A DNA stretch of 64,000 bases. Origin: Trema orientale (lineage: Eukaryota > Streptophyta > Magnoliopsida > Rosales > Cannabaceae). The translations under genes and the position numbers were made by a program. The stretch covers positions 717,467 to 781,466 of the forward strand of contig JXTC01000130.1 in the NCBI GenBank assembly GCA_002914845.1, written 5' to 3'. Numbering within the stretch: the stretch's first letter is position 1; every line of letters begins with the position of its first letter. The notes under the pieces were generated by a model, which worked only from the letters and a program-made list of their open reading frames with translations, searched no databases and had not been told where the DNA came from. Shown here in pieces: positions 21,346 to 38,821 of the stretch.

Positions 21346-24300
21346 ATGAGGTTCAACTTCGACTTTGAGGAGAAGAAAGCGGATCAAGTACGGTCCTCCA
21401 CGCCCAAGAACGACGTCCAATGGGTTCCCCTCAAGGACCACCCGGTCTTCGCCTCTGCCACCGGCCCAGACCACGACTCCAACTCCGGCCCAGGGCCCAG
21501 AAATCTCTTGGCTTGGGACGGAGCTTCCCGCCTCTACTTCTGGGACTCCCACCAACTCTGCCTTCAGAGGATCTCCATTCGGCTTGGCGAGCCCGAACCC
21601 ACTTCCGTCCTTGCTGCCTCGCCTTCTAAGGTCCATTCNTTTATTTTTAATTTTATTTATTTATTTTTTTTACATATTGTGTTTGGCTGCTGAGAAAGTG
21701 AAGGAAAGTATAATTGAGTTGTTATATGATATTTGCATGTAATTTTGGAATCTGGGAAAATTATAGCATGAGCTAAGAGTTGGATTTTGTGGTTTCAGTT
21801 TTCGTTCTTTTTTTTTTTCCTTCAGCTTTTTGTTATGGTTATAAAGATTTTACATGCTTTAAGAACCATTGAACTGTTTTCCCTTATATTGATATAAGTG
21901 CATTAATGATTGTCTGGTAATTTAATAGGTATTGCGACCAGATGTGGAGCCTGGATTTGTGGTTCATAAAATTTCCATTAACAGGAATGGATCAGCGCTT
22001 TTGATTGTTGGTTCAGATGCCCTATGTGTTATGTATCTCTATGGACGTGCTTCTTCGAAAGACGATGCCTTAATTTGCAGGTGTGGGAGTAATATGGTGA
22101 TGTATTACCTGTACCGGTTTGATTTTAAACTAATGGGTTAACAATGGTGAAACTTGGGTGGATTATAAATTTTGGTTATGATACACCTGATAGTGAATCA
22201 CATGGAAATATTTAGTTTTCTTGGACGTTTAGTTGCAAGTATCGATATTCAGGCTTGGTATAGTAAAGAACTCTTATTCTATCGAAATTGTTGTACCATT
22301 CTGCAGGACTGTTAGTGTTGGTTCACAAGTATATTCTAATGGGAGCAGTGTCATACGCGTCCTACAAGTTTTATGGCACCCTTACAGTGAAACTCATTTG
22401 GGAATTCTTTCTTCCGATTCGGTTTTCAGGTATCACTCTTTTTCATTTAGGAAATGTTTGGGAAGCTTTTTGTGTTGTAAACACAGTTGTTTATATAATC
22501 TTGGTCAATTAGGATTGAAAATGTGTTTTTTGGGTTCCTTTTTGTTTCATGTTATTTATACATACACAGAGTATATATTGTTGAAATCAATACAACTGAT
22601 GATTGAACCAGACTATTTAGGGAAGGTTTACATTACGTAGCAAGATAACTTCAAAAAGTCCATATCAGTGAAGACTGAGCTCTAAATGCCTAGATGGCTA
22701 ATTCTTTTAGTATCATTCTTAACTGAATTCAAGTATTTGGAAGAAGCTCCATTTTGTTGAGTTGTGCAACAAGTTGGGAACATGGTTTTGCCATATTCTA
22801 CTTTCCAATGTTTTTATTGCTTATGTTTTTTGGCTTTCACTAGTCTGATTTTGATAAATTTATTTTCTTTTTAATTGTGATTTTTTTTTCTTTTTCCTTT
22901 TTAGTATTTCACTTTTGCTATTGTTTTGTAGACTTTTTGATCTGTCTTCGAATATTATTCAACCAGAGCAAGAGTATTATCTTCAGCCTGCAGAACCAGG
23001 TAGACACAGGAATGCGACTTCAATTTGCCCTGTTGATTTTTCATTTGGTGGTGACCACTTGTGGGACAGGTTTAGTGTAAGTAACTGGAGATTTTTTTTT
23101 TAACCCATTTGACTTGAACTTTGGTCATGTTTGTCATAATCCTGATGTTTGATGTTTTAACATTTACGAGTCTTTATTTTTGACATAATTGCATTTCTTC
23201 ATCTCATGGCGTTTTTGATACTTTGTGAGAGAGAAAATTTTTCCTGAAGTCTAAATTCTATTACCTGATTCCCTTGATATAGTATGAGGCAAACTATTTT
23301 GTTAGTTTTTTCCGCCACTTGCTGTTGTTGCTGGTAGCACTTGTGAATTGTGCTAATTTATTTTCTTTGAAATTCTGTTATATTAGGTGCCTAATTTTTT
23401 ATTTTCACCACCTTGTTTCTTACCCTTCTTTTTAATACAATATATATTGTACAGGTCTTTATTTTGTTCAGTGATGGTTCAATTTACACCCTTTGCCCAG
23501 TTGTTCCTTTTGGAAGGTACTTTACACCTCAAGGAATACATTCAGTCGAAATATTTGGTGGATTGCTTCTTTATCCTGAATCTTGCCTCTATGTATTTAC
23601 AAGACTTAATGGCAGAAAAGTTAGACTAAGTTATTTTTCTGTCTTGGCTCTTAATATCTTTTGCTGAACTGCTTATTCTTGCAACAGTGTCTACAAATGG
23701 GAGTCTGTTATGGAGATATATACCGATGCTCATACATTTGGTCTGAAATCAGCCAATCCAGCCGCAGTTAGTAATTCTAATCTTGCTATTTCTTGGTTGG
23801 AAGCAACATTTCCAAATTTAACGCACCAAGTGTCAGAAGAGGCAAACCTATCTACAATAAGGGCTCGTCCTTATGCTTTATTTGATGCGTCACTTTCTTT
23901 GCAGGTACAGATATTGTCGTTCTTCTCTCTTCCTTGGGTTTCTTATCTGTGGGCATGTTATAGTTGCTAGTATTCTCAAAAACTAAAATATGTTCTATAT
24001 GCCTGTGCTTGTTATTTATACTTAGTTGGGTAATGTAAATTATTCAACCTATTTGAGTCAGCTTCTCATTTTGGTGTGCACTTCCAAAAGATTATCAGTT
24101 TTGTTATTCTTTAAGAGACGCCAGAGCATTCTGTCTTATGATTTTCTAGGGCCCTTTGGGGAAAGTTTGTCAGGAAGTGGATGAAGATTTAGCCATTCGT
24201 GGTGCAGAATTTGAAGGTCGTGCAGTCAGTTTTCTATATATTATAATCAGCAAAGACTCAGTTTTGGTGACTGCCTGGAGTGGTGGGCAGTTGCAAATAG

Positions 24301-26512
24301 ATGCCCTGGCTGATGAAATCCAGCCAGTCTGGAATGTTGGTAGTCCACCTCGCCTACGTGTTGATTTTCATGACCATATCCTTGGTCTTGCCATGATATG
24401 TGAATCAGGTCCAGGTAACCGTTCCACTGTTAAGCTTGATCAACCACTTGATAATGCTGTTTGGCTGGGGCAACCTCCTCCTCTGCTGAGACTAGCTATC
24501 GTGGATCTGGCTCTTCCAACAAAAGCAGAAAGTGGTTCTTCTATCACAATGTTTGTTGATCCCCTTATGCCGGAAAGAATATATTCTCTTCATGATGGAG
24601 GGATAGATTCAGTAGTGTTGCATTTTCTCCCATTTACTAGTCAGATTAGTGGCAAAAATGAGGCTGGGAGGACTCCATCTGTGCATCCTGTTCTAAGTAC
24701 ATGCCAGGGAGAAACCTCATCACCATCTCCACTATGTGGTTTTGTGTCATTATCTGATTCATTTGGGTATTCTTGGATTGTTGGAGTCACAATTTCGCGA
24801 GAGTGTTTTGTGCTCGAAATGAAAACATGGAACCTTTTGCTTCCACTTCACGTTGATATGGAGAACAAGCCTAATCAGTCAGAAGAACTGAAAGAGACAG
24901 AAATTCCGCATATCATAAGCAAAGAACTCCTAAGTGGGCCTAAGGTGGTTCTTATGCCTCAGACATCAAATCTTCGTTCTGTTGCCGCAGATTCTATTGA
25001 AGGTCGATCAACACTTCATCAGTACTTCAAGCTTTTCCATGAAAACTACGTCGAATATGCACATAAGGTAATTAAACACCATGGTACTAAAATAACAACT
25101 ACTTTCACTGTTCAGTGTAGTAAAATAACAAAGCTTCTACTGTTCAGTGTTCATAGACTATTTTTGTGGTATAAAAATACATGAGAACTTTCAACTAAAG
25201 TTATATCAGTCAGAATATTGGTATATTAGTTCAATTATAATAGACGATCTTTGCCTGGATTGAAAGGATTCAAGCTGTATAGTTGTTCGATGCATGAGAG
25301 GTAGCATGTCTACCATCCATGAGATGCCATTTACTCTTGCAGTTTCATGATCATCTTTATTATATTGTATTTTATTCTTTTCCTTTTCGGTCGGGCTGCC
25401 TACCACTGTCATGCAGGTGTTTTCTTTTGCCAATCTTGCTATAAGCAGTTTTGAGGGTACTGTCATTGTGTTTTGTATCTATACTTGTTTGATACGATGA
25501 TGAACTGAGAAACATATCTAGCTCCATAGTCTTGATGAAGCTCTTTTCCGAAATTTTATATCCCATTTGTCTACTTTTATAGGTGTACTTCGAGCTAAAG
25601 TATCATGGGCCTCACTTGAAGAGGCTTCTTGATGACCAGCATGCTCGTTTGGGTGACGCACAAGATAAAATTTTTAAGGTAGAAGAGAAGCAGCCAAATT
25701 TGGAGGATAGGATTGTTCGCGCAATTCGGCAGCATGGTTTCCTGGAGGAGCGCTTGAAATGCTTGCGGAATTTGCCTGGGGCCCATAAGAAACCACTCTC
25801 AGGAGCTGAGCGAGAGTTCAAGTCTGAGCTTGGTAAGAATTGCTAAATCTTAACAAACATGCTAAGGAAGTCTTCTTCCCCACTTTGATCCTGAACATGG
25901 ATTTGGTGCTAGTGTTTCATCTCTGTGTCTTGTGCACATTGATCAAATTCTGATTTACCTGCACACAATAGCAAATCATACTTGAATGATTCTAAGACAT
26001 GTTTAGGAAAGGAAACATATTTGAATGACCTATATAGGAACGTAGGCCTTATTCTTTCGTGAAGTGTCACTTGTCTAGTCAATCCTATATTATTTGAGTT
26101 GTCAAAGTTTCAGATGCCCGCCCCTCCAAACGACCCTTTTTTTAGAAAAAAATATCTTTTACCTATGCGTAAAGAAGTTTCGGTTTTCATTCCTCGCATA
26201 GCTGGACTACGTTCTCATAAACTAATCGGAACATTTTGTGTCTGTGCAGACCAGTTTCGTGGAGTTGAGCTGGATGCTTTGTGTTCTTCAATATCTGCTC
26301 TAACCGCCAGGTTGAGAAGGCACACTCAATCTCTTAAGGGAAATGCATCAGACCAACAAAAACTAATTGCAGGGAGGAAGAAATACATCCAAGATATGCA
26401 GGTTTCTCATCTGAAGTCCTCCCTTGAGATGCTTTCACTTGTTAACAGTGAGAACTCAGAAAAGGTTAAGCTTGTTGAGTCTGCATTGAAGGGCCGGGAA
26501 AGCGGCAGGTGA
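21346..26512 (+). CDS. NUP88: Nucleoporin NUP88 (MOS7-type), 9 exons, 804 aa
   Basis: Exons 21346-21630, 21929-22080, 22307-22429, 22932-23076, 23455-23516, 23688-23904, 24150-25067, 25583-25832 and 26250-26512 join in phase (2415 nt) with GT-AG introns. The product closely follows plant NUP88/MOS7. The start is MRFNFDFEE, then HPVFAS, LLAWDGASRLYFWDS and RLGEPEPTSVLAA. The N-terminal two thirds form the expected beta-propeller, with FSFGGDHLWDRF, VFILFSDGSIYTLCPVVPFG and DEIQPVW. From about residue 620 the protein becomes helical, with coiled-coil character in exons 8-9. The length is close to the 810 aa of Arabidopsis MOS7. NUP88 is a cytoplasmic-side pore component; MOS7 controls nuclear retention of defence regulators in Arabidopsis. 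No premature stops. A single ambiguous base (N, 21639) lies in intron 1. The start is the ATG following a GC-richer leader. Confidence 0.95.
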
Positions 26513-27614
26513 TACTCACTCCTGTTTCAATTATATGATTAAATTGTGAGGGATATGTAGAAATTTTGGGTTTGTAGTGGGAGAGACACTATTGCTTTGG
26601 GTGCTCCGCACTTTGAACAGCTGAGAAAGGCAACCATGGTATGTAACTTTACGTAAGCTCCATCAGAAATGAAGCTGAGGCATCGATCTACCTTCTCATC
26701 TGATAGCTCTATCATTGTTCAAAGTTGGAACTTAATCTGTACAAAAGCCTTTCGCAAGTCAGGATCTTGTGAGGTTTCTCTGTTTTCTTTTTCCTGGAAA
26801 AAGTCGAAAGAGAATTGTGCAGGAGTGTTGGAACCAAATGACTGTTCCTTTTTGGTATTACTGATCCCTTGTTTTTACTTCAACTCTACTACATGCTAAC
26901 ATCTTGGTACATTATTGGACATGATAATTCAAGTGCAAGGTTACTCAAATGCCAAAGATGCAGTAACGTGATTTATTGCCTTGTTTTGTTTTGTCTACAT
27001 TCCTTGAGTCAAGCTGAAATGTACAAGCATAGAAACTGTAAAAATATGAGGAATATATGATTCTCAGAGTGTGCACAAAGCCAGAAAATGAAAGTAGACT
27101 TTGAATTTTGAGGGGCTCGAGGAAGAAGCCATAATCATAGACCCTTTACTTTTCTTTTCATCAAAATCTTCAGTTACACTTTTATCATGCATAAAAAATA
27201 GGTCTTCACATGTCGCTCACATGCAAATTCCTCATGAGAAGGTCGATCTGGTTGGTCGTTGATTTTTGCTCCATGCTTAAATAAACATGTGTGTACGGAC
27301 AAAGGGATTAATAACATAATAACCTTTCATGGAGCATATCATGAAGGCAATGATGAACTCTCCATTTTGGACCAACTATATTCCCACTCTAACCCTCATA
27401 ACGAAGCTCAAAAGCAAATGAACAAAATTAATTGATTTACATATAAGAAAAGGCAAAAAAAAAATATATTAGTTTTATTTTATCGGATAACGAAAGATCA
27501 AACGAGATTCCACAGCCGAGATATTGCTAGTTGCTACATTCCCTGAATTCCATATCTTCTTTGATCTTCTTTTTAACTCTGTTTGGATCTTACTCTTTAC
27601 ATGGCCAATCCGGA
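26513..27614. other. Convergent intergenic region between NUP88 and CPD
   Basis: Holds the 3' untranslated regions of both tail-to-tail genes. At 26578 an AG-preceded open segment could be an alternative last NUP88 exon (see findings). The rest contains no credible coding region. Confidence 0.55.
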
Positions 27615-32214
<4,600 letters not shown>

Positions 32215-32267
32215 ATTTGGTTTTCTACTTTCTTCTTATTTGTACATTTGGTTTATGTATGTATCTA

Positions 32268-32277
32268 TATTTATATA
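32268..32277 (-). promoter_or_regulatory. Possible CPD TATA box
   Basis: TATATAAATA on the minus strand, about 54-63 bp upstream of the ATG. This would give a short leader. It sits in a TA-rich repeat, so it may be coincidental. Confidence 0.3.
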
Positions 32278-32406
32278 TGTGTGTATACGTGGTATATATG
32301 TGTGTGTGTATATATATATATGTGTGTATATGGTGTTTGGGGAAAGAGAAAGAAAGGTGGGTTTTTGGAGTTTTTCAAGAGGGCATTAATGGAGGAAGTG
32401 GGGGAG

Positions 32407-32412
32407 CACACG
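32407..32412 (-). promoter_or_regulatory. BRRE (CGTGTG) in the CPD promoter
   Basis: The minus strand reads CGTGTG, a BZR1-binding brassinosteroid response element, 193 bp upstream of the CPD start codon. BZR1 is known to bind such elements in the Arabidopsis CPD promoter. A hexamer can also arise by chance. Confidence 0.4.
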
Positions 32413-33769
32413 AGGGGTATCTACTATGAGAATCTCGATAAGGGAAAGAGAAAAAAGATTTGTGGAAGAAAAAAAAAAAAGACAAATGAAAAAAATGGGT
32501 TTTGTGGGAAAAGAAAATTGATGTCGGATATTTTTTGTATCTGACATTTTTTTTTTTTTTTTTTCTGAGGATAAAGATTAGGGACTGTTTTTTTTTTTTT
32601 GGAGAAAATGTGGAATTTCTTTCTTTTTTTTTTCTTTAAAAGGGAAAAGAAAAAAGGGTTGTGTGTGGAAAGGGTATTAGTGTGAGTGAGTCAACAAGGC
32701 TAGGTTTTGGCCTTTAGATGGTATATCGGTTGGAGTGTGCGGTGGGTCCCAGATCCAATGGTGATGTAATGTAGATTCGCGTCTAATCTTTGAAGCATAT
32801 TAATAATATGGTAGGAAGTTAATTAATAGAATAAACTTGAGCTAGAGACTTGTCAGGATACACTTATGTTTAGTTTGGTAGGAGTGGAGAGGAATAAAAT
32901 CAAGAATGGATTAGAAAAATTAATTAAAAAAAAGGAGAATGAAATAATGTTTATAATGTTGGTATTTGTTAGGAGATAGAATATACTAGTTCTTTATTTT
33001 GTTTGTTTGGTATTTTATATACAAATGGAATGGAAGGATATATTATACCAGGGAGAAGGATATGTAATAACCAAAAAAATGTGGGCTTTATTAGATTAAA
33101 AAAATTCAGAGAATCTTCATGTGTTATATCCAAATTTAATTTTTTATTAAAAAATGAAAAGATATTTTCACTTCAATGTTGTTTCGCCGAAGCAATTTTG
33201 CTATAGAAAAATGGACTTTTACTCGTAATGGATCTAAAATTTGGTCATTTTGTTATAAAACCCGATATTATAAGATTATCATTTGATCAATTGGCCTCAA
33301 AAAGCGATCGACCATGAACGTAGGGTCAAGATGTAAGGGCTTATTGGAGTACAATGCAAGTTGGAAATAGACGATCTTGAACCGAAAGAGAAAATTCGAT
33401 TGATCCACAAAGCTCATAGGAAGTATACATGCGGCAGTTTACAAAAAGAGAATAAAAAGGAAAAACATGTAGTTCCACTTTCTTTTACGCTTTGCCTCTC
33501 CTTCCTTTTTCTTTCTTGTTCTTCCTCAATTGACAATGCCCTTTCTTTTCTTATTTTTTCTTTGGATCAAGAACGCATGTGAAAGACCTTAGTGGAAAAA
33601 CATAAAAGGAGCCATGTGTATTGCTGGCCCACAATTGGTAGAATGACAAGCTAGCATATGTCTTTTACTCTGTTTTATATATCTATTGTATATATTAGGC
33701 ATGTATAAGTATGTGTACATGCATATGCATGTATATATATTGAATTCAATTGATTCATCTAAATTCTCA

Positions 33770-34137
33770 GGTAACTTGCAGAAAAAATACCATAAAATAT
33801 GATCTTTCTGCAATTTAAATTATGTCTTTTAGGTTATGTAAAATTATACCTCTGCATTTTAAATTTCTACAAAATTTGTACATTTTATGTACAAATTGGG
33901 TAATTTATGCTAATTATTTTAAGTTATTTTTAATAGACTTTTTTGTGTTAGTCCATAGAAATAAAATATACTCAATTCAGATTTCGTGTTTAATGAAAAA
34001 TTTGTTAGTAAATTTATATGCACAATGTACAAATTCGCAGAAATTTGAAATGTGAAGGTATATTTTAGCACAAGCTAAAAGACATGGTTTAAATTGCAGA
34101 AAGATCATACTTCAAGTTGTTTTTTTGCTAATAACCC
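33770..34137. mobile_element. MULE-type MITE, ~368 bp with ~100-bp TIRs
   Basis: The left arm reads GGTAACTTGCAGAAAAAATA, then ATGATCTTTCTGCAATTTAA. The right arm, reverse-complemented, reads GGGTTATTAGCAAAAAAACA, then ATGATCTTTCTGCAATTTAA. The arms stay similar for about 100 bp (CTTTTAG, TATACCT, AAATTTCT). Flanking 9-mers AAATTCTCA and AAAATCTTA agree at seven of nine positions, fitting a 9-bp Mutator-type target duplication. No coding sequence. Confidence 0.7.
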
Positions 34138-37100
34138 AAAATCTTATACTACTTCTCTAAAATATAAAATTAATAATATTCATTTGAATTTTTAGGACGA
34201 TGTGGTATTAATTCATTGATTAGACTTGAATTTAAACACTATAGTTAAACAGAACTTGAATTCTTAGGACGAAAAGATTAGGATGAAGAAAGATTCATAT
34301 AGTTTTGAATTTGGTATGTACGGTTTAAATTCATTGCATATTTCAATGTTTACCAATTTGTCCGATGATCATTTATATCTTGGGAGATTAGCGTAGCTGC
34401 ATAGGGATATTTTACTATGGATGTACAAGTTCTTTAGGTCAGGTAGTTTTCAGTTAATACACATTACATGCATTATAATGTCAATATATATTAAGTAGCT
34501 AGACTACTAATTGACGTTTTGTGCAGATAGATTAAAGTCATTGAAGAAAAGTTGAAACTAGCTTTCTTTTCACATGATGTATACAAATATTAGTCTTTTT
34601 GCCAGGTGGGTAAGGGTTTGCCTGAAAAACACTAATCCTCTTCCTTTTCATTGTCATTATTAACGCAAATTTATCATTAGAACAGAGAAAGTAAGTTTTA
34701 TCTGAAGTACCCTCTCCCAAACAAGATGGGGGTGAGTCCCCACAAATGAAACTTCTATAAAAGATGAATTTTCAAACATGAAAAACCGGCCACGTGTAGA
34801 TAAATAATGAGGAGTATGATGCAATTATAAGGGTTGGAAAATTAAAATATGAGGTTATCATAGCATGTTCTACCACATGGTCCCCATAAGGGCCATTCAA
34901 GCTCTCCACCCACTAGACAACCCCATAAAATAATGATCCCTAAGAAGTACCCACAAAAGGGTTTTCACATATTTTGGTGTATGAAGCTTTTTGATGAGGG
35001 AATAATCCCATCAAATCGTTTGGTGATGCCTTGTTTCAACTTTTTACACTTCATTTGAAAAACAAATAGAAAAAGAACACTGTAGAGAACCCATGAAACA
35101 TTGACATTCTTAAAAATACACCATTAACGTTGATGTTAAATCGGACTCTTCTTTTTGAACATAAGCTTTTTGGGTTATCCTCTTTCTTAGTGGAGGGAAC
35201 CTTACATTGTTGGTTCACACGAAAAGCTAGGCTTCCTATGATGGAGGTATATATGTAAATAGTAGGGATTTATGTAGGTAGGTTAGTGGTTCTGAGACAA
35301 GATTAGAAAACCCCCTTAAATTTCGAGATCTCCACATAATATTTAGATTTTGTGATAAGTCTAATTAGAAGGTGGATTACGATGATACGAAGCACTAGTA
35401 CATGTTGGGATTATAGGAATCAGAGACCCCATTGAAATTGCCAATTTTAGTGCCTAATTACCTTTTCCACTCTATAATATATCAATCTCTTTAGAGTACT
35501 TTTGACACATGTTAATATTCTAATTAAAAGAAATAGTTCAATAATCAGACAGATCATATGCCTATCTGAGATTATTATTCACACAATATTGAATATGATG
35601 CATCATGCATGTGTCTTGGTTAAGCTATTGACTCTTGTTTTGTATTGTTTTATTTTGTTATTTATTTATTTATTTATTTTTTATTTGTTGTTGTTGTTTT
35701 TGGGACAATCTCATGCTATATAGACTTTTGCAAGCCATGGTCTTCTTAATTAGAAAATATTACTATCCAAGGTAAATGCTAATCTAATGTTAAAGTTGTT
35801 AAATCGAATCGAAAAATATCAGAACTTATTCCACATATGGATATCATATTTATCATCAGTTTCGATCGTGATGGATGTTTTCTCTCAAAACTTTTTGACT
35901 GGGAAAAAAAAAGGGAAAAACAAACAAAAAAACCATGTATACTCACGAGTATAGGACTATTAAAATATATATTCTTTAGCGGAATATACACTCTACTATA
36001 TAGGGACTAAGACTAATACTCTCATAAAGAGAATAAAGACCCGGTCATGAGTTCGGCGCTTAGACTCTAGTATCTTCTTATCACTGAAAAACAAAAGTAA
36101 AAATATTATTTCACGATCATCACATCAAATCTAAGCTAAATCTACCAAGAAATTAATCTTCCAACCCTATAGATTGTGACATTAGCTCAAGCAAATTGTA
36201 TAAAGAGTGATCAGCATTATTAACAGTGGCCTTAATTTTTGTCACGTATAAAAACCTAATGGGCTCCAAAGCATCTTATCGCATGCTATATATACACATA
36301 CATTAAGTATATATCTATATACACACATAAATGTCCTATATAAATTGACACATTTGTATATCTATATAGGTTACGTCCTTTTTCAGGTAACCTGTACCCA
36401 ACTATGGATTGAAATGGCCGATTAGTCGCTGTTAACATCCAAATTTGAGAATGGCACGAGTTAAGGTGAACCACAATATTAAATGATTCCACATATGTGT
36501 GTTGGTCCGAACTTTGTCCCACCAATTTTATAACGAATCCAAATTGGTACGGGTCCGTGCTCTTAACCACTGTTCCCTCCCCTTTAACATTATTATTGCA
36601 ATCACATTCACAATTATGTGCCTGACACAGACGAAGATATGCAAAAGAAAAAAATGGACTCATAACTAAAGTAATATGCATCCCACTTTATCAAAATTTT
36701 CACCCCTTTGAAAGGTACTTATCATGACAAAAATATGACCATATCGTTTTGGTTAATATTATTCTAACAATTATATGTATGTATCTTATATATGGTGTGT
36801 GTTTATTCACAATATCCGTATTCATTACCTTACTTGTGATCTTTGCCGACACATATAGCTAGATTAAACTTATGAATTCGAATGGTGTTGAGAGGTAAAG
36901 CTATAATAATATAACTAATATTTTTCCTAATTTTCTCCACTAATATTTGTACTATTCCATTTGGTTGCCGATGTAGAGGAAATCAGGGAATTATTTTGAG
37001 GTCCCAAATGTTATTTCCTTGTCCGTCGGTTATCTCTAGCTTTAAATCCTCAAAAGGACCACAAAATCTTATCAAATCTTGAATCATTTATTCTTCTCTG

Positions 37101-37191
37101 TATAGGGGACCAAAGACAGTTCATTTCATTTCAGTTATCTATAAACCTTAGCTCAAGATAATAATTTTCTTAATTTTATCCGCAAAAGTGA
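34138..37191. other. Intergenic sequence, no gene seen
   Basis: AT-rich sequence between the CPD upstream region and the Copia element. A minus-strand open frame of 131 codons (36286-36681) has no recognisable family features and sits in ordinary AT-rich DNA, so it is not called. A T-rich (TTTA)n run lies near 35655-35685. Confidence 0.5.
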
Positions 37192-37711
37192 TGTTGGGTT
37201 ACACGTTTAACCCAATATGTAGACCACAGATTTTTATAACAATTATATTATATTAAGGCTGTGTAATTAAATGGGGTCAATTAAGTGATCTAATTATGGC
37301 TCAAAAAATTACCTATTAAGTATGGACTGTGTAATGTGTGGTTACCTAATTCTAGTCCAATAAAGATTGATGGGGTCTTTAATGGGGTCTTTATTGGCTG
37401 CTAGTATATAAGGACATAACTATTAGGGTTTTGGTCCCTAAGCCAAGTAGAACGTACGCTCTTCTCCTCTGCCTCTATACATAGAGAGAGAACCCATTTA
37501 GCATACATAGAGTATTCTGGCTGTGGAAGACCTTCTACTCTCAAGGTCTAATTAATTAATCACTTTCATTTATGTGATCTCATCCTTTGTTTTTAAATAC
37601 AATGGATCCAGGTTAGTCGCGGGTTTACTCTCAACAAATCTTTCTTGACAATTTGGCATGATAGATTCTAGGAATGTATTTGGTTTAACAAACCATTATG
37701 TATATCTAATA
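37192..37711 (+). repeat. 5' LTR of the outer Copia element (520 bp)
   Basis: Starts TGTTGGG and ends CTAATA (canonical CA mutated to TA). It contains TATATAAGGACA near 37405 as the likely promoter TATA. Compared with the 3' LTR it carries an ~11-bp duplication (GGGTCTTTAAT) near 37375. Confidence 0.92.
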
Positions 37712-38821
37712 AGTGGTATCAGAAGCAGGAAATCATGTTAAATTGCTTAGGATAATCATGCATGTCTCTATTTTGTGATATCTTTATCTATTTGGTTTTT
37801 TAGGATTTAGATATAACATGTATGATTGATGAATTTTTCATGATTTTGTTGAGATATTGAGTGTTTGAGGGTTGAATTCTGAGTTTTGGATCATAAAGTT
37901 TGCAGATTAGGGTGAAAAATCGCATTAGGTTTAAGTTACCCTATTTTAAAGTTGGGTAAATAAACACTCAAGGCCGAGACTTGGCGCTGCGGCGCCACCC
38001 TATACAACAGGTAGTGCCATCCTACAGATCAGGTGGCACCGCAGCGTCACCTCGTGGCTGTGGCGCTGCAGCGCCATCAACTGGGAAAGCAATTTTTTTT
38101 TTTTTTAAGTCAAATTTTTGACCTAATTAAGATACATGGTCTCGGTTTTGGGTAAATTGAGTCGTTTTTGACTCAATTCACGAAGTTCTAACCTGAAACT
38201 TAACCAATCAGTTTTGTTTTCTCAACCCAGTTTCAGTACAACCCACATTTTATCTATTGAAAACTCTATTTAGTTTTAGGAGTTGATAAAAGTGCTTAAA
38301 ACTCAGTTGGTCATCCATTTATGTTTATGTATTGAAAATTTCAGTTTAATATTTTGGGCACTTTGGTTATTATTTTTTTTGCACTATGTGTTTAAATATT
38401 TTGAAATAGATGAGTTGGAACAACAAGTTGCTTAAGTAACCTCTATTGTGTAGATTTATTTATCTTGAAATATTTGAATGATTGTGTGTTTATTGTTCAT
38501 GCGAATAATTACCGGCCCAAAAGAATGTGGTTATTTGGCCGAATAATGAGCACACCTGGGATAATAGGTATGTGATGGTTATCAAGATTCCATGTGGACA
38601 ATAAATCGGTCCAAAAGAAGATTTACTGTATGACAGGATTTACTATTAATATTTGATTACTGCATTGAAGAGTACCACTTACAAGTTAATAAGTCTGCCC
38701 AAAGGAAGACTTATTGATGTTGTTCTAGGTATCTTGTAATGGGAGCCCACCTTATATGTTTATGTCATGCTAGTATATCTTATTATTGTATACTTTGTTT
38801 ATGACATGTTATTAATGTGAG
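37712..38821 (+). other. Untranslated leader of the outer Copia element
   Basis: Non-coding leader of about 1.1 kb before gag. It includes an unusual GC-rich island at 37981-38078 made of GGCGCTGCGGCGCCAC-like inverted words (see findings). Confidence 0.6.
37714..37726 (+). other. Primer-binding site of the outer Copia element
   Basis: TGGTATCAGAAGC lies two bases after the LTR. It matches the usual initiator tRNA-Met complement TGGTATCAGAGC with one inserted A. Confidence 0.8.

Larger units (their letters stand above)
32215..33769 (-). promoter_or_regulatory. CPD upstream region
   Basis: Contains TG/TA dinucleotide repeats at 32250-32335 in the probable 5' leader or core promoter, then A/G-rich and T-rich runs to about 32650. 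No other gene is seen; open frames on the plus strand here are low-complexity. Confidence 0.5.

Noticed and set aside
21250..21742. Several overlapping open frames on both strands over NUP88 exon 1
   Set aside because: They are shadows of the GC-richer first exon; only the frame starting at 21346 continues into NUP88-like downstream exons.
36286..36681. 131-codon minus-strand open frame upstream of the Copia element
   Set aside because: No recognisable domain, Ile/Tyr-rich ending from simple repeats, no promoter or splice context; length alone is not convincing in AT-rich DNA.
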